This document shows, one piece after another, positions 9,961-23,041 of a stretch of 64,000 nt of DNA. The notes under the pieces are model-generated. The model saw only the letters and a program-made list of their open reading frames with translations. It was not told where the DNA came from and did not search any database. Source of the DNA: Owenia fusiformis (lineage: Eukaryota > Annelida > Polychaeta > Sabellida > Oweniidae); contig CAIIXF020000007.1 in NCBI GenBank assembly GCA_903813345.2, positions 2,425,730 through 2,489,729 on the forward strand. The letters are read 5' to 3'. The stretch's first letter is position 1, and every line of letters starts with the position of its first letter. The position numbers were made by a program, and so were the translations under genes.

Positions 9961-12900
9961 TCATCTGCAAGATTTCAAAAGTTTTCGATGCAGTGTACCA
10001 CCTATTGTCTCGAATAGTTTTGAGTCTTTGTGTGATAGTAACTCTTTGTCTTTCGTAGCATCATACCCTATAAAATAATATTATTTAGTTTACTAATTAG
10101 TAATTAGTTTACTAATTAGTAAATGTGAATTATGTTCTTATACTTGAAAATTCAAGACAGTAATGTAAATTTTTTTTTTCAAAATGTGACCATTTTCTTA
10201 CCTTCATGAAGCATCATTTGAATCAGTTCAGGTTTAGCTCTGGTTGGCCCATGTAGTATGTGATATAGTGCCGTTTTGCCATCAGACGACGTCTTGTTCA
10301 CGTTGCAATGTAACGTCATCAGTAAACGTGCCACGTCATCACTTCCGTTTTGCACTGCGACCATGAAAGGATCTTGTACGTGGTTATCGTTGCTGTCGAT
10401 ATGGGCACCTTTTATAAAACAGATCAGTCAGTGAATAGTACAAGTAAAACGCATATACGCTTTTAACTTTTTTTTGATTTATTTATCTAATACAATTATT
10501 CGATACATTTACTACATTCAATATAACATTTCAATACATTCAATACAACAAATCAATATATTTGCGAAATCCAAAAAACACTTTTTAATACTAGGTACGC
10601 TGGACTATACTAGGTGTCCATGAAGTTGCTTTACACGTTTCACAGATTTTGAATTGTATTTGTAGAGACGTTATGGACACCTTGTATGTGTAATTTAATC
10701 AAATAAGTCGATTAAACTACAAATACTATAATGTATCAGTTTCTCCACCACGTTCCCACTCACCTGCTTCAATGATCATCCGAGTGATTAGCTCATAGTC
10801 ATATTTCGTAGCTATACAGAGTGGCGTCTCACCTCTGATATTGGGCATGTTAACACTAATGTTACCTGCAAAGTAAACGATCATCGGTCATCTTATTGTA
10901 CAGCGCAGTCACTTGGAAATTATCCTCCGTTTATTCCTTAATTTGTTTTCGTCAGGCGACTGCGAATTACATTGTTATTTAATAGTTTTTAGTTTTTAAT
11001 TAAGTGTTTGAGTTTCGTTAACTTGGTACGAACATTAAAACTATCTTACTGAGATTGATTTATTGAAATATATATGGACTAAGATTGTACCTTCTAAAAG
11101 CAATTGCACCATTGTGGTGTCAGCTTTCTCCACTGCTTCGTGAAGGGCGTTATTACCATCAGCATCCCGGGCATTCTGATCACAGTCATGGTCCAAAAGA
11201 ATCCGGGCAATTTCATCCCTAAAAGTAAGACAGCTTTTGTTATCGCGAAATACATTTTCTATTTGAAACGTATGTATTAAATATAATATTCAATGCTTGG
11301 CACGACATTGCAAATTTCAGATTACTAAAACAGAAGTCATAACGTATAAAGCCATTGAGAGGGGACAGTAACTCTAAGGTACAAATAATATCTACTACAT
11401 AGATACAACAATGCTTAGGATATTTGGTCATAAATAAATTGAGTCCATTAACTGTCAGATGTAATCGTCCCCTATGGATAAATGCCCTGGTCAAGTCGGA
11501 TATAACATGATAAACAACTGTAAACAACTTCCTTAATAAAAGTGCTTCTTATCGACTCCTGAAAAAATAACAAGGGTCAATGACCGACCCATTATAGACA
11601 TTTACTCCACAATTAGGTTTTCAAATTTTCCTCTAAATCTTGTCTAAATATGCTTAACCTTCACAATGAAACAATATTAATTAAAGGCCTATATTAGTTG
11701 AAAAGAATGTATTTTTCTCACTTTTCTGTCTGCTATCCATTGGTGCGAATTACTGCATATTAATAGATGCGTGTGACAATAAAACAAAAGCTTTCTCAAG
11801 AAGGTTTCCCGAATCACATTTTTAAACTTTATATTGTTATTTTAAATAAACAATGTTCATCCAGTTAAACCAAGTAAAGATCAAGTAAATTACGTCAAGC
11901 TCAAAAAATCTCGAAACACGTTGAAAATGTTGTAATGAACAGATGAAGGTAAATTAAAAGAACGATCTTGACCAATTGAGAGAATGACTCATAAGAACAT
12001 ACTAGGTCTTTTGGACATGACAGAGTGCATGTAATGGAGCAAGCTTAAAGGGAAATTGGGAAAATGAGAAGCGAATCATGTCCAAAGGGACAATGAGCAT
12101 GAAAAAGACGTAACTACAATACAAATATTGATATTGAACCCATGATCTGGCAAATAAGAGATAACGGTCTAGAAACTTCATGATTGGAGAAAGACTAGAG
12201 AGATTTTTGAGTTACCTCCCATATCTCGCTGCCAGCAGCAACGGCCTTTCTCCGTTCTTAGATGTCCCATTTATATTACATCCTCCCAGAATTTGAAACA
12301 TAACTGTGCGTATATCATCCCTCTTTACAGCAGTGCAACACCGGGCGATTGAGATCTTTTTATCTTCAGGTGACAAAACGATTTCCTCGAAACAGCTATC
12401 TATAGACTCAAGCCTGCTCGGTCTACTAGCTTTAGCTTTGGGCTTTCGTTTCTCTGCTGGTCCATCTACAAAGCAACTATCACTGGACTTTCCTGATGCT
12501 GAAGTGGTACCGGAGCCACTGGTGGAGCTAGTGCTCGCGCTGTTATCCGACCTTGCTTGGTCCGCCACCGTTTGGGCCAAGGCCTCTTGTGTATTTCTCA
12601 GCCATTTACATATGTCATCGAACTTGTCACTACGAAAGTTGATAGATGGGATCTCCCCAGGGTGGGTAATTCCTGTTTTGTTATCTCGTGTTTTTGTTTT
12701 TTCGCGGTGTTTCCTAGAACGTGATTGCTGCCTTTCATCTTTACTGGGCTTATGCTGCCATAAATCTCGAGACTTTTTGGACTTATCTTTTTTCTCTTTC
12801 TTTCCAGTGTTTTTATCTTTTGTTCCTATATCGCGTTCTTTTGATTCTACCCTGTTCTTTTTTCCTCCAGAGCGTTCACGCTTCCTTGACGCCAGCAGTT

Positions 12901-13438
12901 TGTCCTTCAGAAGGAACCGTTTAATATCGTCCTTGGCAGGGGTCGCTTTCAGTATTGGCCGTGGTATGTTAACATGAGGAACAATCAAATTGGGATCGCT
13001 GGTGGAACGTTTAATTCCTTTAGCATGGGGAATATCACCGGGACTACTGCTATCATCCGAAGGTGTGTTCCCGCTGTACACAGCATTTGCCGAACTCTCA
13101 TCGGGTTCATCACTGCTCGTTTCTGACTCGTCATCTTCATATCGCCTTGGTGATCTGCGGTTGTGGTAATCATTTAAGATATCTCTTTCCATATCGTCCG
13201 CATCGAACGGATGAAACTCAGCATCGTAGGAATATTGATTAAAATGGTGATAGCTCCAAGTGGCTGGTGTAGGATGATTGATGTCGTCGTCCCCGTATTC
13301 CCTATACATTTTATTCAGATCGTCATCACTCATACACTGCCTCATATAATACTCATCGGCGTCCGACTGGGAATGCCGACGCTCTCCGTGCCAAAGTTTA
13401 GCAATGATTTTGTGAATCAAACGTCCCATCGCTGCCAT
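9961..13438 (-). CDS. Ankyrin-repeat protein with a charged disordered N-terminus (five exons)
   Basis: The exons, in transcription order, are 13438-12216, 11218-11091, 10865-10764, 10408-10202 and 10067-9961, with TGA at 9961-9963. All borders are GT/AG and the phases match throughout (AG|G, then three G|GT or G|GG glycine junctions at the ankyrin loop). The product is about 588 aa. After the N-terminal domain come ankyrin repeats starting at NGERPLLLAARYGRDEIARI, then DADGNNALHEAVEKADTTMV, IRGETPLCIATKYDYELI, DPFMVAVQNGSDDVARLL and DGKTALYHILHGPT, and a short tail ending LHRKLLKSCR. Ankyrin stacks bind protein partners. I do not recognise a specific orthologue. There is no signal peptide or membrane segment, so it is probably cytosolic or nuclear. 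The first ATG of the frame (13438) was chosen; ATG 13429 is an alternative. Confidence 0.85.
12216..13438 (-). CDS. First coding exon of the ankyrin gene (disordered N-terminal domain)
   Basis: This exon encodes about 407 residues. It opens with MAAMGRLIHKIIAKLWHG, a short amphipathic start. An acidic, Tyr-rich stretch follows (ADEYYMRQCMSDDDLNKMYREY), then a Ser/Asp-rich linker. Next is a strongly basic Lys/Arg tract (about residues 185-255: KKEKKDKSKKSRD, SRSRKHREKTKTRD) that could serve as nuclear localisation or nucleic-acid contact. A Ser-rich stretch and the SRLESIDSCFEEIVLSPEDK segment precede the first ankyrin repeat. The frame is open beyond the ATG to about 13486 without another ATG. 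The antisense 223-codon ORF here is a shadow. Confidence 0.85.
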
Positions 13439-16400
13439 ATGGTGGATCACGTCAAGTTTAGAAGAATTCACTATATCGGATGACAAGTTGAAGTGAATGC
13501 AAAGGTCATTAAGATTAATTACTCTAAAGATTGGCAGTTATTACTGGCCATCGTGCCTTCCAGTTGTTTTTAACAAGTTTGAAGATGATTAATTTGCAGT
13601 GTTTAACTTTACCCTATTTATCTTTGATAATTAGTATTTTCTTAGTAATTGCCTAAATTGCGACATTCAATGTGCTCTGCTCGGGTTGTTGACATAATCA
13701 GTGGTAGAGGATTTCAACAACGGGCAAAACAACAATGTGAACGACATATATAAATGTCTCAATAATTGCCCCCTTGGGCGCTTTATATACTGAAGCAAGA
13801 ACTCTTTTAAAACAATCATGATGTCATAATGGGGTGTTATCGATCGTCTTTCTTAATCCCAGTACATTATATCATACAGAGGAAGATGCACGCGTCTTGC
13901 TGACCCATATATATTATATCATTTTCTTTATTTCCCATTTAACTTTGAGTACAAACATAAATGAACAAAATACATAAGCACGATCATATGTTATAATGTT
14001 CGTGCCTGTCCACAGAATAACCATCCTTTATGATAAACCATGACCATGGCTCATTTCTTCCAAGCCCTGAGAAGTCTCAGGTGAAACAGAAAGATGCTAT
14101 GAGTATCAGAATGATCCTAGTACCTGTATACAAAAGTGCGAGGGCGTTAAATGTCCACTGGGAAATATTTTGAACTGACACTGATTTTTCGTTCGTGTGT
14201 CTCCTCTAAGGATGGGTGCTAATGATTGATGTAAGTCTAACATGATCTCTACCAATTTACATGTAGCTGCGTCTCTCATTGTACATGACATGTGTCTTGT
14301 TACTTCAGTCAGTTCGACTGAACATGATATTACTCTACGTGCCAGTAACGATTCGCCATAGACCGGAGGTTGTTGCATGATATTGATGTGTAATGGCAAC
14401 GACAGGCTGTCGCATTAGCCAAAATAATGCCAAATCTCTATGTGTCTCTCGCTTATTTTACACGAACCAATTTTCTTATGAATTCTATTTTCTTGATACT
14501 TTGCGTTGGACTAAACTTTGAACATGTCAACATCGAGTATTGATATCCGAGTATTGATTCTTATATCACACGATACAAGAAATGTTGAATCTGGGAAAAC
14601 GGGATAAGCACTTTGTTTGATGATGTTCGATCATCTTCGATCCTTCCAAAGTTGCAATATTTCTCCTCCTGTCATGTAATCTACGTACATGTATGCAATA
14701 AACAATAGGAAAACAAGATCCTCATTTCAGAAGATAGGACTAATATTTCTGAAGTTGCATTGGTTCAATAGTTCTTCAGAAAGTCGGATTGATACTTGGG
14801 TACTTTACTTGGAGGAAATATATATTTATATTTTGATGAGAAATATCTAATTTATAGCATGGACCTCTATAGAAAATAAGATACGATAAATAATACACAA
14901 TTCGAAAAACGCTGGCTGTCACAATGGACCTCTGTCCATACTATTACGGTAAACCACTGTATTAGTGGCATTTGAAAGAATGGTAGACCTGAAAGACCAG
15001 CTAAGAAGTAAATCCGAATCTAATAAACCTACAAGTAACGTGAGCTAATTGTTATTTCAATTTGATCAATTTGTTTCAATTGGAATTTGATTAAAGATAA
15101 TCGTATTGGATGCAAATGAACACATTTGAGAAAAATAACATTGTAACTTGGATCTCTTTATCATGAATAAAATCCGATCAACTATGCTTATTGAATAAAA
15201 TTGACTTAAATCTGAGTCATGCATTTTCTACTAAGATTTACCTTCATCACAATGTTTATAACAGCGTGAGTTCTATTTGAGATGGCATTTCGACTTGCAC
15301 GGTTGTATTAAGTTGAAAAAAGAAAGCTTGAAAAATAAGATGATGTCACACAAAAATTAGTAAATTCCCAAAAAGATCGATCTCAATCATAAGATTAATT
15401 AAAGGAAATAACTAATATAACTTTGAGGCGGGCTACAATAAAACAACAGATTATCTACGATTTAAATACTGTATGTCGACATAAAATGAATATATTTAGA
15501 AATAAAGATTACATAACACGTGTTTACTACTACTTAATACTTAAATCCGATCAGTGATTTTATTGTGAATTATCGGCTTACCCGACTTTGACAGAATACC
15601 CATATGAATTGGCAGAACCGAAACTCCAAGACGACGATGGCAGATCTTGTTGAATCCAGCGGTCAGAAAACTTCCTAAGAAGTTCAAATGGGTATGCTTT
15701 GTTAATCCATATCCGTCAACACGAAACAAGAAAGAAAAGAACAATACAGAGGAATTCCATATATATTTACAAGGAGGATATGGGCATATTCAAAGACCGA
15801 GACTTTAAACCATCGCCAGTGCATGTAAGACGTAATTGGGTAAGTTTAGATGTCCCTTCTCATTTTTAAAAGTGAAACCATGTGAATCAAGATGTGTTAT
15901 AGCTCTTATATAAATGAATGCGTCGCTGTTAAAAATTGATTCATGGGAATGACAACATCTATTTGGTGTTGATTTTAAGATATCACAATTGTCTTTATAA
16001 ATGTGTCATTAATTGTCTGTTGGTTGTTTTGATTTTAAACGCAAACAATGTAGATACACATGCTAAACGGCTTACACATATCGAACAAACTCTTGCTTAT
16101 GAAATGCACATACAGATTGCAGAAATAACTTTAAAGCTCTAATAATAGCATGTTCCATGTTCAGAAATTTCAAGATAACCAAACCGTAATTTTAAGTAAT
16201 TCTGTCACGAACATAAATCTGACACTCGTAACTAATGATTATAGATAATGAGCGTACGATTGCATAGGATACCATTGTTATGTTCTATTACCACTAAGAA
16301 CTCTCAGCTATAATTAATGCAGAAAAATAGAAATAATGTTTTCTCCTAATATTCGGATATACGCCAGGGTAAGTGTATACTAGCTAGTATTTATAGCAAA

Positions 16401-18580
16401 AAGTCCATGATGCATAAGTAAGTACATTGTAAACCTTAGCCACCGGATTGCCTCCATCCCCAAAACGGGTATCTTCTTCCCGAGAACATACCTGTATCAG
16501 GGACTAGTACATGGCTGTTGAGGTTTGGATGATGAATGGCTGTTACGGGATTAATGATCGAATTGATAATTGCATTTGTTCTACCAGGCGCATCCGGAGC
16601 AATTAAGCCGATGGAAGGTCAAGGAACACTATAACTGAAAATACACGACCATGTTCAGAATGATGACAGAAACCGTCATAACAAGGTGCTAAGGCATATT
16701 TCAACTTACATTCTATTGATTTTCATTACAAGTGATCAAACTGATCCTTCTTTCAATTTCTTCATGCAAGTTAGTGATTACCTTGTTTATAATGAAGAAA
16801 AATCAGTAAAATGTGCAATCCATCATTTTAGATACTATGGACATCCGACAGCCATATGAGCAGCGCGATAATAAACCTACAATAAACCCCTGAGAATAAC
16901 AAAAGATGCTTTTAAATGTTGACAACAATGAGATCAATCTCTCCGCAATTAGGTTTGTTCCTGTTCATTGATCCCAGCCAACAGTCCTTTTAAAAACATT
17001 CCAAAGTAAGGGTATTAGCCTGCTATTGCCTGCAATGCCTTATATGATAGATACTATCTATATTAATATCTGATATGACAGATATCAAAAATGTATGAAA
17101 AGGTCTAAATATTTAAAAGATATGTTTACACTTCTGAAAAACTGAACCAATAACACGTTGACACTATAAGAGTCGTTACATCTGTGTGTTATTTTAAGTC
17201 GTGTTGTAAACTGTAATATATGGATTTATCATATGCTTACCAACGCTTGAGACAATAATTTAGAAGAGAATGGACTCTCATAATATTACCTGATAAGGCA
17301 CTCGAGGCCAAGAAAGCTGAGAATGCGGAGCTACCATTCATTGACATGACGCAATAAGTGATAAATTCCATTGAGGATGTTTGGGCGAATAGAGTGGATA
17401 GTCTATATTTGCAGGAAATTCAATATCTTTAACAAAATCATTGTCCTTCTGGTATAACCAATAGTTCTTCAAGTCGCATAGACGCCAAGCGGATCGGTCT
17501 GTTAAAATACATTCAACATGTTGGAGTCTAATATTGATCTAACCAACAAAAAGCATGTTAAGATTTCCTGAGAGTACACAGATTTTGTTTAAATATCAAC
17601 TAAGTACAATGAATTGAAGTAACCTTATTGAAATCGCACAATGTATTTTCTTGAAGACAACTTGAATTGGTACTCAGTATTGGACTCAAATCAAAACACA
17701 TTAGGGCTCTATCTAAATATGTTTGCAAGAATCGATGTTGATATTTTAACTTATATTTTCAGAGAGTGTTGACTATAAACGGATGAACTAGGCAACTATG
17801 GCAACGGTGACAACGGTGAAATAACACAACAATGCATAATTCTGATGCCGAAGACACCAATGGCGTGAATGCATTATGTCAAACCGTCCGTGAAGCAGTT
17901 ATAGTACATATCTAGAGGGATACGAGACTCAGCAACTTACACTAGGATGGTCACTAGGCCCATTAGGTTATATGTTTAAGACGGATATAACAATAAGAAA
18001 AGTGAAGCGAACACTGATATCTTATATCATTTAACATTACTACTAGTATCGATAAAAACATTACGTAAGATCATAACAGGAAAAATGTTCTAATGGATTA
18101 TGTGACTCCAAATGATTGACCCAATCTTCTAGCATTCCAAGGAATAAGTAAAATATTATCAAATCAAATCATCAAAGACTCGATAAATTTGATCATAACA
18201 TGCCCGAAATGCACAGGACCTCTATAAGTTGTTACGCAGCACAGTAATCGTAAACAAAAACAAACCAAAATCTCAGTTCGGATTTGAATGAACTATTACT
18301 ACGACAGATTACACATTTATATATTTTAAGTAAGTATCTAAAGTATTTGAGTGGGCATTGTTAGAAACTCTAAGATTGAACTTGAAGACTTGCCACTCTA
18401 AGGATTATGTAAAGGTCTATGAATGTTAACCTCAATGGGCAAGATGAATGTAATGACCCTGAAATAGATGCGGTCATATGAAAACTTTAACCTGAATCAG
18501 AAGAATGTTAAAACTCTACACACCAACCCTTAACTAAAAGATTATGTGCGTGAATAAGACAAATTAATAATACTACAGAA
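13439..18580. other. Intergenic region, no gene identified
   Basis: The region is AT-rich with only short, unconvincing ORFs. The best coding-like stretch is on the minus strand at about 15582-15690: LLRKFSDRWIQQDLPSSSWS-like text (frame ending phase 2) followed by a GTAAG donor at 15581. It could be an upstream exon of a minus-strand transcript, but its phase does not join cleanly to the ankyrin gene's first exon. No RNA genes or obvious TIR elements were seen. Confidence 0.35.
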
Positions 18581-20074
18581 ATGGAAGAAGACGTAGACAA
18601 AGATAATGCTACGAATAAACTTCTTCCGCAGAAGGAACACATTGAGGGCGACGACCGTCAAAACCCAGTAAAGTCCCTCGTGAATAAACTATCGCGGAAA
18701 CCACTGATGGACTACAAACTAGCGTCCAGGCCTCCAATTTGGAAATCAACCAGAACATATTCTCCATTTCTGGGGAAGGTAATTTCAGACAAAAGTCCAA
18801 AGAAGCCAGTTTTTAGCACAGCCTTAAAAAGCTACCCGAAACGTAGACCCTACCCGCAAAAATTACTTTTTGAAAAATATAGCTATTCAAAAACTTCTGG
18901 GAAACAAAAGTTGAACGAGGGAACTGAGGTACCAACGCCGAGTCCTGGGAGCCATGAATATGCCCTCCCATATTTGGACAATAATTTAGAAGGTCAACGG
19001 AATGTACAAGATGTTGTGAAATATGAACCTCATGATATCGAACTTGGAAGTGAAGCATCGCTTTACATTGAAAAGAGGGTAAATAACCCTTATTTGGGCA
19101 ATTTCATACATACGATTCATGGACTATCAAATAACAAGCGTACACAGGATGTAACAATTAACACCAATAATCTTAAATCGGGTGGGACAATGGAGGCCAT
19201 TGAAAAGGTAAACACATTACTTGATGATCAAACAGAGGGTGTTCGATCTGCCGAGACATCTAAAGGTTCAAACAATAGTAGTCAAGGGCACAATTCATTG
19301 CATAATAGTATCAAGTCTTGTCCCCCTGATGTAGAGAATGCAACGAATGCCATAAAATTTCCTACTGTCCCTTCTCGTTGTGTCCCATCGGCATCATCTT
19401 CGCGGAGTCGATCACACCGGAAACATTCCAGACGAAGAGAATGTGAACCACATGTAGCACTATTTTCAAGGATGTCATTGGAAGCCAAATATGCAATAGC
19501 CACGGCAAAGAAAAATCAAGATAACTGTCGTAGAGACTTAAATGATCTGGACAGTGTTGGAAACACAGAAGGGCAACAAATCGTAGAAAATAAAGATGAT
19601 ACGGGTAATAATTTTGCTGACGACAATCATAGTACAAGTAAGCCAATGAGCATAATTATGCGTAGAAATACCCCCGCTTCAACATTAGAACTCAAAGACA
19701 ATGAACCTGTAAGATCTCGTGCAATATCTCAGTCACGTGATGTCCTCCGCGAGAGTTATCCATCGGCTCGGACTTGGACAAGAAAGACTCTCCTACCGAG
19801 TATCGGATCCGGGTCCCGCTACAATTCAATGGAGGAATTAAGAGATGTGGGCGGCATGTCTCAGCGTAACATTCCAGGAGTTGGACAGTTCATGATGGCT
19901 ATTGGTTCTCGCGAGAACAGCTTTCAAATCACGCCTATTGGGTATGATTCCCGCTATGCAGAAACACAGTTACAAGAGTTGAAGCAGAGGGAGAACAGCG
20001 CTACTGAGTTCGATGCAGGGATGACTAAAATTGCACATAAAAAATGCAATGAGTGGTTGAAAAAGTATCATTAA
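18581..20074 (+). CDS. Uncharacterised single-exon gene, paralogue of the 31.7-kb gene
   Basis: A 497-codon ORF opens with ATG at 18581 (MEEDVDKDNATNKLLPQKEH), and an AATAAA at 20104-20109 follows 30 bp after the stop. The protein is hydrophilic and mostly disordered, with Pro/Lys/Tyr-rich N-terminal text (ASRPPIWKSTRTYSPFLG) and a Ser/Arg stretch (SSSRSRSHRKHSRRRE). Two segments are shared with the minus-strand ORF at 31655-32605: SRMSLEAKYAIATAKK (about 296-311) and the C-terminus FQITPIGYDSRY (about 448-459) ... HKKCNEWLKKYH (486-497). I do not recognise the family. There are no membrane segments. Conservation of both motifs at matching relative positions in a second gene argues that it is a real protein. 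Confidence 0.75.
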   Translation: MEEDVDKDNATNKLLPQKEHIEGDDRQNPVKSLVNKLSRKPLMDYKLASRPPIWKSTRTYSPFLGKVISDKSPKKPVFSTALKSYPKRRPYPQKLLFEKYSYSKTSGKQKLNEGTEVPTPSPGSHEYALPYLDNNLEGQRNVQDVVKYEPHDIELGSEASLYIEKRVNNPYLGNFIHTIHGLSNNKRTQDVTINTNNLKSGGTMEAIEKVNTLLDDQTEGVRSAETSKGSNNSSQGHNSLHNSIKSCPPDVENATNAIKFPTVPSRCVPSASSSRSRSHRKHSRRRECEPHVALFSRMSLEAKYAIATAKKNQDNCRRDLNDLDSVGNTEGQQIVENKDDTGNNFADDNHSTSKPMSIIMRRNTPASTLELKDNEPVRSRAISQSRDVLRESYPSARTWTRKTLLPSIGSGSRYNSMEELRDVGGMSQRNIPGVGQFMMAIGSRENSFQITPIGYDSRYAETQLQELKQRENSATEFDAGMTKIAHKKCNEWLKKYH

Positions 20075-20103
20075 AAATATAATTTAACATAATTAAATTT
20101 TCA

Positions 20104-20109
20104 AATAAA
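20104..20109 (+). terminator. Candidate poly(A) signal AATAAA
   Basis: It lies 30 bp after the stop of the 497-aa ORF and 52 bp before the start of the large TIR transposon. Confidence 0.5.
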
Positions 20110-20160
20110 TAATCTAAAATCTAACTTTGTGAGTTACTGAATTCTACCATCCCCTACTAA

Positions 20161-22295
20161 AGTAGCGGTCACACTAGCCGTGTAGGCTCACCGTTCGCCA
20201 CCGTGTGGCTAATTATGGCCAGACGGCGGTGCACGGTATGGCCACACGGTGGGTCGTTTCCCGCCCGTTGAGAAACGTTCAGGGAACGTTGCCGTCCATC
20301 CACACCCGGCGAATTTTTTGAGCATGCTCAAAACTTTTCCCGTTTGAGTAACGTTCGGTTGCGAACGGTGATAGCGGTACGGGAATGGTATAAGGACGGT
20401 GCGGCCGTTAAGAACACGTTCGCAGAGCGGTAATGGGACGATGGTGGACGTTGACTCTATCAGTGACGGGCTGCGAACGAGAGTGTACCGCTTGGGTACC
20501 GTCCGATAAACGAGGTTCAAACGGGGTTTGAAAGGTCACATAAAAAGGGTTTTCACGGTACCAGCCGCTTAACGCTTAGGTAACAGTCCATTAACGTGTT
20601 AACGGCCTTATAACTGCTCCATAACATCCTCTAAACATCCTATTACCGTGAACTCGCAATTGTACCGCCTCGTGACGCAGTGTTGTCACCGTGTTCTGCC
20701 GTTTCAACAGTTTTGCCTTCAGTTTATTTAAATATTCAGGTATTGTCCAAGGTTTTGTCCCGTAACTCGAGACATCAGATCAATTCTTCGACTTTCTCAT
20801 TTGTACTTTGAAGCCACAAATCCACTCAAACCACTTTGACAGAGATTCTTTTGAAGACACTGAGAAAAACAAGTTACAAATATATTTCTTTTATCATACA
20901 CGAAGAAAATAAATAAATTGCAAAAATGATTAAAGCTCAAATAAAAGTGAAAATAAATGTCCAGTTAGCATTATAAGCCAAACTTCGAACTATCAACTGT
21001 TTTATGCATTTTACGTGATCTTTCTGTTCACGTTACCGTCCATCAAAAAGTTGTGAAAGCTTTATTTCTCATTTACACGACCAATTATATAAGAAAAAAT
21101 TAATAGGGTGGAGGAAGAGCCGATTTCTGTCAGAAAATTCAATAAAACTGCAATATTCATGTTCATGACAACTTAACGTTCACCCATTAATCCCTTAATG
21201 ATTAAGCTACGGTATAACAAAGATGTGAAGTCTTCCGTGAATTTTCGAGTGATACCCTTCTGAGTTATTCGATTAATTTAAAAAGGCGCGACGTCACCAG
21301 CGTGCAAAAAGTCAATATTTTTTGGTATATAACTCAAACGACGCAGGTCTAAGACCTGTAATATATACGTTGACGCAATTATCACAAAATATATGTAGTT
21401 GCCGTTTTACAAAACGTTATAAAAATAATATAAAACACCGCCGTCTTTTTTCGAAATCAAATAAGATTTGGCATATTTTTTATTAGTGATTCAATAAACT
21501 GACTTCAATTCCAATTCGAGTACAGTTCACTTCGAATCCCTCCATTTTAACGAGGAAAAATATTTCTAAACGTTGGAGGGGAGTAAAGGTTCAATCTGTA
21601 CCTTCCAATAACGCTTTGCGTAAAATGTAATGTCAAAACAAATAGTTACCCCTCAGAGCAATTAGTTTCAAAACGTATAGTAAAAACGTAAAACGTGATA
21701 TGGTCGGATGAAATATAGATATTGCATGTTTGTCTACCAAAATTGGTCAAGTTCTCGAGACCTATTCATTTTCAACGTATTTTCATGGAATAAACATACT
21801 AACTATTACAGAGAAAGACTTAACTCGGTTGACCCAACTAGCTGCTTACAGGATGGACAAGCTATGTGGCCACACTGTACATTTAAATATAGACAAACTT
21901 GTAATGTTATTGAACATAATTAAGATGTATAAGCAAATTAATTATATAAATCATTTAGCTTTGAACACGTGGATGGTTGAGCATACATTCCAAAAAGTGA
22001 GTTAAATATTGTGAGCGTTTGCATGACGCCATCAAGGCGGTTCGGCCGATATCCAGGCGTTCCGGCCGGTGTCAACCTGGTGAGGGGATGGTATGCACCA
22101 GTTGAGAACACGGCGAGAACGGTAAGCAAGAATTCTGAAACACGGTAAGTCCGGTACAAGGCCGATGAGAAGCCGGTACAGACCCGGAATAGAACGGTAT
22201 AGTCCCGGTCAAAAATGTATAAAAACAATGCGGCCGTCGCCGTCTGGCCAAACGGTGGCGAACGGTGAGCCTACACGGCTAGTGTGACCGCTACT
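20161..22295. mobile_element. Harbinger-like non-autonomous DNA transposon, 2135 bp
   Basis: The ~44-bp termini are perfect inverted repeats starting AGTAGCGGTCACACTAGCCG and ending with its reverse complement CGGCTAGTGTGACCGCTACT. They are flanked by TAA on both sides (20158-20160 and 22296-22298), a 3-bp TSD typical of PIF/Harbinger. About 400 bp inside each end is dense in ACGGT/ACCGT motifs, such as sub-terminal transposase-binding repeats. The 1.3-kb AT-rich core encodes no transposase, and the short ORFs across the GC-rich ends are artefacts. It was inserted 87 bp downstream of the 497-aa gene's stop. Confidence 0.88.
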
Positions 22296-23041
22296 TAAGC
22301 GCCAATAGCGCCTCTTTAATGTGTACACACGTTGAGCATCTTTTTATTTGCATTAACTGTAAAGAAAAAACTACTTGTAGGGAGAAATGTTAAATTGACA
22401 TTATTTCCAATACCTCCATTTTTTCTCAATTTCTGCAACAGTTAAAAAAGGTCAGAAATTATTGACAAATCTAATGAATTCTTTAAAATCGATTTTCTAC
22501 ATAAACGTACTTTTTTGTTGAATCTACTCCTGAACAGATATCCAAAAATCTAATTTGCCATTTCGTGGTGGTTTACATTGGACTGACGATTTTCAAAAAT
22601 TCATTAAGTCATCAACGTTCAACCTGTTGTTATTCATGAAAAAGTTAGGAAAATTTGAAGGTGGGGAATGAAGTCAAGTTATATCTTCACCTTTATTTAA
22701 GTATTTTCATTGTAGGTTATGTAAATAAAAATTCAAACACGTAGTCCGATGGGAGAGCTACGGCTGTCAAACTTTTGAAGGGAAGTGTATTATTTAGCCC
22801 TGTACACACAACTGCCATCTATTTGTGCGTTTAGAAAGTTAATCTGGAAAAGGGTGACATCTTTGCAGCTTTTCTATTTCTTATTCCGTTTTTTTAATAG
22901 TTTTAAAAAGAAAACGTAGTATAAAGAAAACTTCAGAAACCAATATGTCATGAGACCTCTCGCAAAAGTTATAAATGTTTCATTTTCCTTCAAGCATACG
23001 ATATAGCAATTTCACTGAGTATTTACTGAAAGGAAATACTA

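Noticed and set aside
12306-12977. 223-codon plus-strand ORF
   Set aside because: It is antisense to the ankyrin gene's first exon; Ser/Phe/Leu-rich text mirrors the Lys/Arg/Glu-rich coding strand.
15582-15690. Upstream exon of the ankyrin gene
   Set aside because: The text is coding-like with a GTAAG donor, but the best-looking frame ends in phase 2 and does not join the 13.4-kb exon in frame, so it was not added to the model.
20209-20520. 103-codon minus-strand ORF
   Set aside because: It lies in the GC-rich sub-terminal repeat zone of the Harbinger-like element and does not resemble a transposase.
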